This document shows, piece by piece, positions 1 to 8,231 of a stretch of 64,000 bases of DNA (position 1 is its first letter; every line of letters begins with the position of its first letter). Origin of the DNA: Shinella sp. CPCC 101442 (GTDB lineage: Bacteria; Pseudomonadota; Alphaproteobacteria; Rhizobiales; Rhizobiaceae). The notes beneath the pieces were generated by a model. That model was not told the DNA's origin, ran no database searches, and worked only from the letters and a program-made list of their open reading frames with translations. The position numbers and the translations under genes were made by a program. Where the stretch lies: contig NZ_JALIQS010000002.1 of the NCBI RefSeq assembly GCF_024704725.1, forward strand, positions 806,001 to 870,000. The letters are read 5' to 3'.

Positions 1-20
1 ACCACAAATTACAAGTCGGG

Positions 21-776
21 TCACTTGCGCGCCATGAAGGCCTCGAACGCGGCGCGCGCTTCCGGGCTTTTCAGCTGGGCCGCGAAATGGCCAGCCTCCT
101 CGTCGATGCGCGACGCGACATCCGCCCGGTCGCCACGGATGAGGTTGCGGGCAATGGACAGCGCCTTCGGCGGTTTTGCAGCCAGGCGCCTGGCGGCCGC
201 AAGCGTCTGCTCCTCCACCGCGCCGGACTCCACCACGGCGTAGACCAAGCCGGCGTCGCGAGCGGCCGTCGCGGAAAAACCGTCACCGGCGGCGAGAAGC
301 GCGAAGGCGCGCTGGTGGCCCATCAGGCGTGGCGCAAGCAGGCTGGAGGCCGCTTCCGGCACGAGCGCCAGATCCACGAAGGGCGTCTTGAACTCCGTGC
401 GGATCGACGCATAGGTCAGGTCGCAATGCAGATGGATCGTCGTGCCGATGCCGATGGCAAGGCCATCGACGCCGGAGACCAGCGGCTTCGTGTGCGCGGC
501 AAGCGCATGCAGAAAGTCGATCACCTCCCGGCCCATCGTGCCGCCCATGGCGAAGGCCATGAAATCGTTGAGGTCGTTGCCGGCCGAAAAGCAGCCCTCC
601 GAACCGAGGAAGACGGTGGCACGCACGGCCTCGTCCGCATCGCCCGCCTTCAGCGTATCCGTCATCGCCTGGTACATGGCCCGCGTGATGGCGTTCTTCT
701 TGTCCGCGCGGTTGAGGCGGATCACCTGGACGCCGGGTGCGCTTTCCGGGCGCTCGATCAGGATGTGGTCGGTCAT
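21..776 (-). CDS. enoyl-CoA hydratase/isomerase (crotonase) family protein
   Basis: A 251-residue crotonase-fold protein that probably hydrates or isomerises an enoyl-CoA in beta-oxidation. The two oxyanion-hole segments are visible as FSAGNDL (about residues 63-69) and GLAIGIG (105-111), and PEAAS (140-144) carries the usual catalytic Glu region. The ATG at 776 gives the normal family length; the frame stays open further upstream but that part reads through the acyl-CoA dehydrogenase gene. It starts 11 bases after the stop of the acyl-CoA dehydrogenase on the same strand, so the two form an operon and presumably act in sequence (dehydrogenation, then hydration). The exact substrate cannot be read from the sequence. 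Confidence 0.93.
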   Translation of the reverse strand: MTDHILIERPESAPGVQVIRLNRADKKNAITRAMYQAMTDTLKAGDADEAVRATVFLGSEGCFSAGNDLNDFMAFAMGGTMGREVIDFLHALAAHTKPLVSGVDGLAIGIGTTIHLHCDLTYASIRTEFKTPFVDLALVPEAASSLLAPRLMGHQRAFALLAAGDGFSATAARDAGLVYAVVESGAVEEQTLAAARRLAAKPPKALSIARNLIRGDRADVASRIDEEAGHFAAQLKSPEARAAFEAFMARK

Positions 777-787
777 GCTCTTTCCCC

Positions 788-2560
788 TCAGCCGAGAACC
801 GTGCGGGCAGCCGCAAGGCTTGCGGCACCGCTGGTGACGCGATCGCGCAGGGCCGCCGTTTCCCCGATGATGTTTTCCGCCGCGAACCGGCAGAGCGCCG
901 CGCGTTCGCCGTTGCGCCCGTCGCCGCCATCGGCGAGCGCGCCCTTGGCGAGATAGGCGCCGGTCAGAACGAGGCCGAAGAGGCGCTGATAGGGTGTCGC
1001 TCCGGCGAGCGCCTCGGCCTGCCTGCCTTCGGCAAGCGTGGCGAGCAGCCATTCGGTGGCGGTTTCGAGGTCTGCGATGCTGGCCTCGAGGCGATCACCG
1101 GTTTCGCCGAGTTCCGGGGCATTGGCGGCGCGGGCCCTGGCGGCGATGCCGCGCAGTTCGGCGATGAAGCCGCGCACGTGGCCGCCATCGGACAAGGGCA
1201 GTTTGCGCATCACGAGGTCGATGGCCTGGATGCCGTTCGTACCCTCGTAGATCGGCGCGATGCGGGCATCGCGGTACAGGCGGGCGGCGCCGGTCTCCTC
1301 GATGAAACCCATGCCACCATGCACCTGCACGCCAAGCGAGGCGACATCGACGCCGGCATCCGTGGCAAAGCTCTTTGCGATGGGCGTGAGCAGGCTGGCG
1401 CGTTCGGCCCAGTGTTTGGCCGCCTCGCCATGCGCCATATCGACCGCATGGGCGCAGGCATAGGTGATGGCGCGCGCGCCCTGGGTCAGCACCTTCATCG
1501 TCAACAGCATGCGCACGACATCCGGATGCTCGATGATGGGGCTCATGCCGGAGCCCTGCCAGCCGGGCGCCTTGCCCTGCGTGCGCTCCCTGGCATAGGC
1601 AATCGCCTTCTGGGTCGCGGCTTCGGCAATGGCCACACCCTGCATGCCGACGGCAAGGCGGGCATTGTTCATCATGGTGAACATGCAGGCGAGGCCGCGG
1701 TTTTCCTCACCCACCAGCCAGCCGATGGCGCCCGGCTCGTCGCCGAAGCGGCCGTCGCCATAGATCATGGTGCAGGTCGGCGAGCCGTGGATACCGAGTT
1801 TGTGCTCGATGGAATGGCAATGGGCGTCGTTGCGGGGGCCAAGCGAGCCGTCTGCCGCGACAAGGAATTTCGGAACGAGGAACAGCGAGATGCCGCGCGT
1901 TCCGGCCGGCGCATCCGGCAGACGGGCGAGCACGAGATGCACGATATTGTCGGTAAAATCGTGTTCGCCGTAGGTGATGAAAATCTTCTGGCCGAAGAGG
2001 CGGTAGGTGCCGTCGTCGCGGCGCTCGGCGCGCGTTTTCATGACACCGAGATCGGAGCCGGCATGCGGTTCGGTGAGGTTCATCGAACCCATCCATTCGC
2101 CCGACACCATCTTCGGCAGGTAGGTGGTCTTCAGGTGACCGGAGCCGTGCGTCGTCAAGGCCTCGATGGCACCGATGGTCAGCGTCGGGCCGATGGCGAA
2201 GGCCATCGAGCCGCTGTTCCACATTTCCAGTGCAGCGACATGCAGCATATGCGGAAGCCCCTGGCCGCCGAAATCCGGCGCGGCGGTCAGCGAGTTCCAG
2301 CCGCCTTCCGCCCAGGCCTTGTAAAGTGCTGGCCAGCCGTCCGGCATCTTCACCGCGCCGTCGACAAGGCGCGCACCCTGCCTGTCGCCGATTTCGGCAA
2401 GCGGAGCGACCTCTTCGGTCGCGAAACGGCCGGCTTCGGACAGAATGGCATCGACGAGGTCGTCCGTGAGGTCGCCGAGATGGCCGCCCTCCAGCGCAGG
2501 CGAAAGCCCCGCGACATGTTTCAGCGTGAACGCAATCTCCTCGACCGGCGCCTTGTACAT
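788..2560 (-). CDS. acyl-CoA dehydrogenase with C-terminal extension
   Basis: A 590-residue FAD flavoprotein of the long acyl-CoA dehydrogenase group (similar in layout to the DmdC-like family), longer than the roughly 380-residue classical enzymes. Visible signatures are NLTEPHAGSD (161-170, substrate/FAD loop), GMGFIEETG and IYEGTNGIQAIDL (near 440), followed by a C-terminal domain of about 130 residues. It oxidises an acyl-CoA to the enoyl-CoA and passes electrons to ETF. Start: a GTG at 2563 directly precedes the ATG at 2560; GGAGGAG lies at a better distance from the ATG. It is the first gene of an operon with the crotonase gene. The chain length of the substrate is unknown. Confidence 0.93.
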   Translation of the reverse strand: MYKAPVEEIAFTLKHVAGLSPALEGGHLGDLTDDLVDAILSEAGRFATEEVAPLAEIGDRQGARLVDGAVKMPDGWPALYKAWAEGGWNSLTAAPDFGGQGLPHMLHVAALEMWNSGSMAFAIGPTLTIGAIEALTTHGSGHLKTTYLPKMVSGEWMGSMNLTEPHAGSDLGVMKTRAERRDDGTYRLFGQKIFITYGEHDFTDNIVHLVLARLPDAPAGTRGISLFLVPKFLVAADGSLGPRNDAHCHSIEHKLGIHGSPTCTMIYGDGRFGDEPGAIGWLVGEENRGLACMFTMMNNARLAVGMQGVAIAEAATQKAIAYARERTQGKAPGWQGSGMSPIIEHPDVVRMLLTMKVLTQGARAITYACAHAVDMAHGEAAKHWAERASLLTPIAKSFATDAGVDVASLGVQVHGGMGFIEETGAARLYRDARIAPIYEGTNGIQAIDLVMRKLPLSDGGHVRGFIAELRGIAARARAANAPELGETGDRLEASIADLETATEWLLATLAEGRQAEALAGATPYQRLFGLVLTGAYLAKGALADGGDGRNGERAALCRFAAENIIGETAALRDRVTSGAASLAAARTVLG

Positions 2561-2670
2561 CACTATTCTCCTCCCGACCGTCCTTCAGGACTCGTGCCCG
2601 ACGGCACTGTGTTCGATGCGAAGATTATTGATTTTTACGTAAACGTCAATCTTTGGAAAATCCTGCAAAC

Positions 2671-2711
2671 GAAAAGAGGCCACCCGGTTGGCGAACCGGA
2701 TGGCCTCTTTT
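2671..2711 (-). terminator. rho-independent terminator after the BA14K gene
   Basis: Long inverted repeat with arms GAAAAGAGGCCA(C/T)CCGGTT and its complement around a 4-base loop. The A-rich left flank gives a U tract on the minus strand, so it ends the BA14K transcript; the symmetric arms could also work in the other direction. It lies upstream of the acyl-CoA dehydrogenase gene and so separates the two transcripts. Confidence 0.85.
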
Positions 2712-2747
2712 CCAGCGCCGGAGTTCTTCCGGCACCGTTATCCGATA

Positions 2748-3254
2748 TCAGCGATAGGGCGAGACGCACTGCCGGCGCGGGCCGCCATAGGGCTGAAAAG
2801 TGTTGTCGTAGGCGCGATACGAGCGATAGCGGTTGGCGCACCAGTTCACATGCGAGCCACCGCCGACATAGCCGCGATCATTGGCAATGGCACCGCCGAT
2901 GATGGCACCAGCGCCAAAGGCGGCAAGCGGGAACCAGTAGCCATTGTGGTGGCGATAGCCGCGACGGGCATGGCGGTAGCCGCGGTGCCCCCGATGCCAG
3001 CCGTGACGATAGCCCCGGTCGCCGCGCCAGTGACGATTGCCGCGATCGGCACGCCAATGGCGATCACCACGCCGTTCACGCCAGTATCGCTGCCCGCTTT
3101 TCCAATCGTTGTTGCGAACGAGCTTGACATCACCCTGCCCGCCTGCCGACTGTGTATTGGCCGAAACCAAAGGCATTGCCCCGGCCGGCACGACCGGCGT
3201 AAAGGCAAAAAGCACGGACATCGCCATGGCAAAACATTTTCCTGAAAATCTCAT
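2748..3254 (-). CDS. BA14K family secreted protein
   Basis: A 168-residue exported protein. It has an N-terminal signal peptide ([18 protein letters not shown], then VPAGA), a central Arg/His/Trp/Gly-rich stretch with repeats of the type RGDRHWR/RGYRH, a short glycine-rich hydrophobic segment ([14 protein letters not shown]) and the C-terminal BA14K signature [16 protein letters not shown] with QCVSPYR. The family is named after the Brucella 14-kDa immunogenic, lectin-like protein and is common in rhizobia; the molecular role is not established. ATG at 3254 is preceded by GGGAGA; the open frame extends upstream but without a signal peptide start. The gene stands alone, divergent from the GH25 gene. 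Confidence 0.88.
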   Translation of the reverse strand: MRFSGKCFAMAMSVLFAFTPVVPAGAMPLVSANTQSAGGQGDVKLVRNNDWKSGQRYWRERRGDRHWRADRGNRHWRGDRGYRHGWHRGHRGYRHARRGYRHHNGYWFPLAAFGAGAIIGGAIANDRGYVGGGSHVNWCANRYRSYRAYDNTFQPYGGPRRQCVSPYR

Positions 3255-3427
3255 GACTGTTCTCCCGAAAATACCGACACTCTGAAACGAGGCTCGGCGT
3301 TTGGCAAGACAATGCATCGCCCGGCCGTTTGTTCCGCCGGCCGCAAAAAGTGCCGTTAGCAAAGCATTAACCACGACTACCGCACCATGATCGTTCGCGC
3401 AGGACCGGGAATCGAACAGGAGCGCCC

Positions 3428-4522
3428 ATGAACCCGAAGCAGCTGGCCGGCCTTGCCGCCCTTCTTTTCTCTGTCGCCCTGCCCTTTTCCGCCGGTGCGG
3501 CCAATGTCACGCCATGGAAAAAACCGGACAATGCCATCGTCATCGACGCCTATGAGCTGAACGAGATCGACTGGTCGGAAATGCTATCCGACAAGCGCAT
3601 CGCCGGGTTCATCTCCAAGGCATCGGACGGCCTGCCGGAAAGCTACAGCTGCAAGGGTGAACACAGTGGCGACACGGTCGCGCATTGCAAGACCATGTGG
3701 CGCAAATACGCGGTCAGCCGTGAACTCTACGAGACACGCCGGCTGCTTGCCCGCTCCAAGGGACTGCTCTGGGGCGCCTATCACCTCGCCCGTCCCGGCA
3801 ATCCGATCGACCAGGCCAATCATTTTCTCGACTATGCCAATCCGCAGGACGACGAGATGATGGTGCTCGACATCGAGGGCATCGATGCCGACAATTACAT
3901 GTCGCTCGAAGATGCGCAGGTCTTCGCCGGGCATATCAAGACGCGCACCGGGCGCTATCCGGTGCTCTACACGAACCACTCCACGGCCCGCACCATCGCG
4001 CTCAACCGCGACAAATACCGCATCCTCTCCCGCCTGCCGCTCTGGTATGCCCGCTACAGGCCGGGCATCGAGGGCGCATTCCCGATGGGTAACTGGGATA
4101 ACTACGCGCTCTGGCAGTTCTCCGCAGGCGTCAACTGCTCCAAGCGCCGTTGCCCCTACCGCGTGAAGGGTGCGGAAAACGATATCGACGTCAATGTCGC
4201 GCCGATGACCAAGGCGGCCCTCGCCAAGACCTGGGCTTTCGGCAGCCTGCTGCCGGAGAAGCCGCTCGAACCCGTCGACAGAATGCTCACCGCCTCGATC
4301 CCCACGGGCGGCGCGGTCAAGGCTACGGCCAAGGCCGAAGCCGCCGCCGGCACCGGCGCGCAGACGGCCGGCGCGATCACGCTCGCCTCCGGCACGACGG
4401 CATCGTTTCCGATTGCCGTGACGGCCGAAGTGCGGGCCGGAATCATGGCAAACGGCACGGCAAGCACGACGGTGGGTCGGCGGATGGTCGAAGTGACGCC
4501 GTTGAATTATCAGGATTTCTAA
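3428..4522 (+). CDS. secreted glycoside hydrolase family 25 lysozyme
   Basis: A 364-residue exported muramidase. A signal peptide occupies residues 1-24 (ending SAGAA). The GH25 domain covers about residues 36-255, with the first catalytic-region Asp in VIDAYELN (D40) and the DxE pair in MVLDIEG (D148, E150), plus GAYHLARP and LWQFSAG, all typical of the TIM-barrel-like fold that cuts the MurNAc-GlcNAc bond. The last ~100 residues are low-complexity Ala/Thr/Gly and look unstructured. GGAG lies 6 bases before the ATG. Convergent with gbcB. A role in peptidoglycan remodelling is inferred from the family. Confidence 0.92.
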   Translation: MNPKQLAGLAALLFSVALPFSAGAANVTPWKKPDNAIVIDAYELNEIDWSEMLSDKRIAGFISKASDGLPESYSCKGEHSGDTVAHCKTMWRKYAVSRELYETRRLLARSKGLLWGAYHLARPGNPIDQANHFLDYANPQDDEMMVLDIEGIDADNYMSLEDAQVFAGHIKTRTGRYPVLYTNHSTARTIALNRDKYRILSRLPLWYARYRPGIEGAFPMGNWDNYALWQFSAGVNCSKRRCPYRVKGAENDIDVNVAPMTKAALAKTWAFGSLLPEKPLEPVDRMLTASIPTGGAVKATAKAEAAAGTGAQTAGAITLASGTTASFPIAVTAEVRAGIMANGTASTTVGRRMVEVTPLNYQDF

Positions 4523-4582
4523 GGCACGGCACCGCCGGGGCAGCAGAAGCGCACCGGCGGAAGCCCCCCCATCACCCTGCCG

Positions 4583-5686
4583 TCAGGCCTCGATCTGCAC
4601 GTCCCCGACCGGCCGCGAGCAGCAGGCAAGGATGTAGCCCTCTGCGATCTCGTCATCGAGAATGCCGCCGTTGTGATGCATCTCCACTTCGCCCGAGACC
4701 TTCATGACCCGGCACGTGCCGCAGAGACCGCCTTCGCAGGCCGCACCGATGCGCACCCCGGCGGCGCGGGCCGTCTGCAGGATCGTCTGGCCGGGCGGGC
4801 ATTGGCCATCCTTGCCGGCCATGGTGAAGGTCACGGTCGAAACGGCGTTGGCATCGATCTCCTGCTCGCCGGCGCCGGCCCGGATGGCGATCTCCTCCGG
4901 CGCGGGCGCAGCGGCCGGCTGGAAGCTCTCCTCATGGTAGCGGTCCATATTGAAGCCGCAGACCTTCAGCATGTCTCTGACGCCGCGCATGAAGGGTTCG
5001 GGACCGCAGCAGAAGACGGTCCGGTCCCGGAAATCCGGCGCGAGCAGCGAGAGGCGGGCGGCATCGATGCGGCCGCGCAAACCGTGCCAGCCGTCGCGCG
5101 GATTGTGTCCCTCCACGACGAAGCCGAGCGCGAGGTTCGGCATCTGGGCGGCGAGACATTCGAGTTCCGGCTTGAACAGCAGATCCTCGGGCTTGCGGGC
5201 GCAGGAGACGAAGGCGACGTTGGATTGCGGCGCGCAATCGGCCATCCAGCGCGTCATCGACATCATCGGCGTGACGCCGGAACCCGCCGAGATGAACAGG
5301 TATTTCTCCGCGGGATAGCGAACGAAGGAGAAATCACCGAGCGGGCCGAAGGCCTTCAGTTTCATGCCGGGGCGCAGGTTGTCGAACATCCAGCGCGTGC
5401 CGATCGAATTCTTCTGCGCCTTCACCGTCACCGCAACAGAGAACGGCCGCGAGGGCGTCGAGGACAGCGTGTAGGTGCGCATGACAGGCTCGTCTTCCGA
5501 CACCGGCAGTTCCAGCGTGACGAACTGGCCCGGCAGATACCGGAACCAGTTTTTCTGATCGGAGCTGAAGGTGAAGGTCATCACGTCAGCGGTTTCCACG
5601 GTGACGGCGATGCATTCGAGCAGGTTGTGCCGGTCGTGCCACGGATGAAGTTCGTCGAAATGATGGAAATGGCTCGAAATGGTCAT
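4583..5686 (-). CDS. gbcB: glycine betaine monooxygenase reductase subunit (GbcB-like)
   Basis: A 367-residue NAD(P)H:ferredoxin-type reductase. An FAD domain (about 20-125, with RTYTLSSTP) is followed by an NAD-binding domain (SAGSGVTPMMSM, later FCCGPEPFM) and a C-terminal plant-type 2Fe-2S domain with C317, C322, C325 and C355. It passes electrons from NAD(P)H to the Rieske oxygenase encoded just upstream. ATG at 5686 lies one base past the gbcA stop codon, so the two are translationally coupled. The pairing with a GbcA-like Rieske protein supports betaine (or proline betaine) demethylation rather than a hybrid-cluster reductase role. Confidence 0.9.
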   Translation of the reverse strand: MTISSHFHHFDELHPWHDRHNLLECIAVTVETADVMTFTFSSDQKNWFRYLPGQFVTLELPVSEDEPVMRTYTLSSTPSRPFSVAVTVKAQKNSIGTRWMFDNLRPGMKLKAFGPLGDFSFVRYPAEKYLFISAGSGVTPMMSMTRWMADCAPQSNVAFVSCARKPEDLLFKPELECLAAQMPNLALGFVVEGHNPRDGWHGLRGRIDAARLSLLAPDFRDRTVFCCGPEPFMRGVRDMLKVCGFNMDRYHEESFQPAAAPAPEEIAIRAGAGEQEIDANAVSTVTFTMAGKDGQCPPGQTILQTARAAGVRIGAACEGGLCGTCRVMKVSGEVEMHHNGGILDDEIAEGYILACCSRPVGDVQIEA

Positions 5687-5687
5687 G

Positions 5688-6932
5688 TCAGGCCACCCGC
5701 GACAGCGGCGCCTTGGCGCCATCGAGCCGGTCGATCATGAAATTCGAATACCATTCGACGAACTGCATGACGCCACCCTCGTCCTCCGGCGAATAGGGGC
5801 CGGGCTGGTAGGCCGGCGAGCGAATGCCGAAGGCGTTTTCCTCGACGATCTGGCGATCCTGGTCGTTGGTCTCGGTCCAGACATGGGTGAGCTCGTCAAG
5901 CCGGTAATCGACACCCTCGACGGCATCCTTGTTGACCAGCCACTTGGTCGTGACCTGCGTCAGTTCCGGCCCGAGCGGCAGCACGCGGAAGGTGATCGCG
6001 TGGTCGGCCAGCACATGGTTCCACGTCGTCGGGTAGTGGAAGAGCAGCAGCGTGCCGATATGGCTTTCCAGCACGTCGTTCGACAGCGGGCGTGCGACGG
6101 CGCGCGCGCCGGACATGGTGTAGCTCTCGGCATCCTGGATGAGCGGCATGCGGGCGGCGCGAAACTGACCGGTCGGCGAGATCCTGAATTCGCTCGGCAG
6201 GCCCGCTGCCTCGCACTTCGCCCAGTGCGCGGCAATGACCGGATCGTCCTTGGCGCCCTGCACGCCGGTGGCGCTTGGCGCTTCCGGATAGGTGCGGCAG
6301 AGCTCGGGGTGATTGGCGGCGCAGTGGTAGCACTCGCGGTTGTTTTCCCAGACGAGCTTCCAGTTGCCCTTCTCGATGATCGTGCTTTCGAAGGCGATCT
6401 TCGTCTCGCCGAGGCGGTGGCGGGCGAGATAGGGTTCGGCGGTGGCGCGGAAGGTGGAAAAATCCGGTGCCTGGTCGGCCAGGCAGATAAAGATATAGCC
6501 GCCCACCGTCTCGCAGTGGATCGGCTTCAGGCTATGCTGCGTCTTGTCGAAATCCTCGGCCATGTGGCGGGCGAAGAGCAGCGATCCATCAAGTTCGTAG
6601 GTCCACTGGTGATAGGGACAGACGAGCTTGGCCGACGTGCCCTTGTGCTGGGTGCAGACGCGCGATCCGCGGTGACGGCAGGAATTGTGCAGCGCACGAA
6701 CGGTGCCGGTGCGGTCGCGGGTGATGACGACGGGATAATCGCCGACCTGCACCGTGAAATAGTTGCCGGCCCTCGGGATTTCGCAATCATGGCCGATGAA
6801 CAGCCAGTCGCGATACCAGATCGTCTCCATGTCGAGCTTGTAATGGTCGGGGTCGATGTAGAAGGCCTGTTCGAGGCTGTGGCCTTCACGCCGGTTCTTG
6901 AGCTTGCGGAGCACGTCGCTGCGGATATCCAT
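5688..6932 (-). CDS. gbcA: glycine betaine monooxygenase oxygenase subunit (GbcA-like Rieske protein)
   Basis: A 414-residue Rieske non-heme iron oxygenase. The Rieske cluster ligands are C85, H87, C105 and H108 (CRHRGS, CPYHQW), and the mononuclear iron histidines are H203 and H208 in NNRECYHCAANHPE. The block HRGSRVC...LVCPYHQWTYELDG closely matches what I remember of Pseudomonas GbcA. GbcA converts glycine betaine plus O2 to dimethylglycine and formaldehyde, with electrons from GbcB; a related stachydrine (proline betaine) demethylase cannot be excluded. Two in-frame ATGs exist (6944, 6932). AGGA lies between them, 5 bases before 6932, so 6932 is chosen. The leader carries a cobalamin riboswitch. 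Confidence 0.88.
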   Translation of the reverse strand: MDIRSDVLRKLKNRREGHSLEQAFYIDPDHYKLDMETIWYRDWLFIGHDCEIPRAGNYFTVQVGDYPVVITRDRTGTVRALHNSCRHRGSRVCTQHKGTSAKLVCPYHQWTYELDGSLLFARHMAEDFDKTQHSLKPIHCETVGGYIFICLADQAPDFSTFRATAEPYLARHRLGETKIAFESTIIEKGNWKLVWENNRECYHCAANHPELCRTYPEAPSATGVQGAKDDPVIAAHWAKCEAAGLPSEFRISPTGQFRAARMPLIQDAESYTMSGARAVARPLSNDVLESHIGTLLLFHYPTTWNHVLADHAITFRVLPLGPELTQVTTKWLVNKDAVEGVDYRLDELTHVWTETNDQDRQIVEENAFGIRSPAYQPGPYSPEDEGGVMQFVEWYSNFMIDRLDGAKAPLSRVA

Positions 6933-7051
6933 GGCAATCCTCATAGGTCCAGTTTTGGGATGAGGCGCACGGAGGAGACGGCATCCGGGCGGCAGACCGC
7001 ACGGCGTGCACGCTTCCCGGCCGCCCGCCGCAGCCAGTCACGATCTTCTCT

Positions 7052-7232
7052 CCAGGCTGGTTTCCGGGCTGAGGAGTGGTCTTTGCAGGACAAGCCCTGC
7101 GACCTATGCGGCGCCTTCCCAGACAATCCGTCCAGTGGCTTTGTGCCGCGTTATCTCCAACACCGTTGCGGGGGCAGCGCCGGATTTAAACCGGCTTCCC
7201 AATTCTCCGCCCTCCCTTGAAGGCGGCACCTC
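7052..7232 (-). promoter_or_regulatory. cobalamin (B12) riboswitch in the gbcAB leader
   Basis: Read on the minus strand, all conserved blocks of the class I cobalamin aptamer occur in order: GGTGCC (7230 leftward), GGGAAGCCGGTTTAAATCC and GCTGCCCCCGCAAC (the central core), AAGCCACTGG (the B12 box, 7132-7141), GGGAAGGC (7113-7120) and AGCCCGGAAACCAGCC (about 7055-7070). A stem with GCAGGG/CCTGC lies between the last two. The aptamer ends about 120 bases before the gbcA start. The linker contains a GC-rich stem (CGGGCGGC with GCCGCCCG) that may be the expression platform; it has no U tract, so control of translation is more likely than termination. No other gene lies between, so gbcAB is the apparent target. 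Confidence 0.95.
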
Positions 7233-7560
7233 GAGTGTCTTTATCTAAACGCAAGAATCGCTGCTCGACATGCCGGAAAACGACATGACTTCATGATTTG
7301 GCGACAATCCAAAAATGAGATCGAGGCGCCGAGATTCTGAATTTATCACGACATATCAATATACTGCGCCTCGAAATCGAGCACGATGGCGCAACAGGAG
7401 GCAACGCGGCCAGCAAACAGGCAAGTTGTCATATTGCGACCATGAAAATCACACTGCGAGGAATGGGGGCCTGAACGGAAAGGAATGCTTAACGGCGTTT
7501 CCATAAACTTCTGCGATCAGGGCGCGAGCGCATAGCGCCGCGCGAGCATGGGGTACCGGC
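7233..7560. other. non-coding region upstream of the riboswitch
   Basis: About 330 bases between the riboswitch (transcribed leftward) and the next gene (transcribed rightward). It is more A+T-rich than its surroundings and must hold both divergent promoters. I see no convincing coding frame, repeat or conserved RNA in it, and no promoter strong enough to place. Confidence 0.6.
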
Positions 7561-8175
7561 GTGCAGCAGCAGCAGACGAAGTTTCGCTATTACGACGCCG
7601 TCGCCTACAAGCGCGCGAACCCGCCGAAATCCGCCATGCATACGGAGTTCCTGCGAACCGGCCGCATCGACCGCACCGTCGAAAACTGGAGCCCGAGCGA
7701 GAAGCGCTACCTGTCCTACGGGGAAGTGGCCGAACGCACGGGCCGCAAGCTGGAACGCGCCGGCACCGTCACGCACGATCGTATCAACGGCTTTCACCGC
7801 TCGATCCAGTTTCCGAAGCTGATCTTCCATCGCACGCTCGCCGAAACGCCGCATCTCGGCTATTGCCACATCACGGTGGCCAATTCGAGTTTTGCGGATT
7901 TCCAGAACGTGCAATGGGCCTTCTACATGGCCAATTTCTTCGCCGAGATCGGCGAGGAAGAGCAGTTCTTCGCCAGCATTTCAAAAAAGCGGGGCCGCAT
8001 GTATTTCGCCGTCGCCATCACGCCGACGGACCACGAAGGCCGCCTCACGATCGACCGCACGGTGCGCGGCAACGGCGTGATCTTCCGCACGGACGATCCG
8101 AAACTCGCCATGAAGAACGTGCTGATGCTCGGCGCCCGCAACGAGGCGCTGCGCAAGATCATCAGCGCGCTTTAG
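7561..8175 (+). CDS. conserved hypothetical protein, unknown function
   Basis: A 204-residue soluble protein that I do not recognise with certainty. It starts with GTG (reading MQQQQTKFRYYD) and has no signal peptide or membrane segment. The central part is rich in aromatic residues (SIQFPKLIFHRTLAETPHLGYCHITVANSSFADFQ) and the C-terminal part alternates strands and helices (RMYFAVAITPTDHEGRLTIDRTVRGNGVIF), suggesting a compact alpha/beta fold. Codon use matches its neighbours, so it looks like a real chromosomal gene. No clear ribosome-binding site precedes the GTG, so the start could be off. It is convergent with the degenerate GGDEF gene, with a palindromic repeat in the junction. Confidence 0.7.
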   Translation: MQQQQTKFRYYDAVAYKRANPPKSAMHTEFLRTGRIDRTVENWSPSEKRYLSYGEVAERTGRKLERAGTVTHDRINGFHRSIQFPKLIFHRTLAETPHLGYCHITVANSSFADFQNVQWAFYMANFFAEIGEEEQFFASISKKRGRMYFAVAITPTDHEGRLTIDRTVRGNGVIFRTDDPKLAMKNVLMLGARNEALRKIISAL

Positions 8176-8176
8176 A

Positions 8177-8219
8177 GCATTGTCCGACGCCAAAGCGAAC
8201 TCGCTTCGGCTGGAAATAC
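8177..8219. repeat. dispersed palindromic repeat, copy 1
   Basis: A 43-base element that begins GCATTGTCCGACGCC and ends CGCTTCGGCTGGAAAT, with an internal imperfect palindrome (arms GCCAAAGCGA and TCGCTTCGGC). A near-identical element is at 16945-16987. Both copies start within about a dozen bases after a plus-strand stop codon and end just before the stop codon of a convergent minus-strand gene. The hairpin could act as a two-way transcription end or RNA stabiliser. Confidence 0.75.
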
Positions 8220-8231
8220 TCGAGGACAGCC

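Noticed and set aside
737-2902. Long open frame (over 700 codons) antisense to the acyl-CoA dehydrogenase gene.
   Set aside because: Its translation is low in hydrophobic order and rich in Arg/Gly/Ala; it mirrors a strongly conserved enzyme on the other strand. Such antisense frames are common in high-GC DNA.
3311-3335. GGAAC-N16-CATT on the minus strand upstream of the BA14K gene.
   Set aside because: The -10 differs from CGTT in the second base; possible but too weak to list.
7435-7480. Tiny frame MKITLRGMGA after GACC in the gap before 7561.
   Set aside because: Ten codons, no ribosome-binding site, no conserved feature.
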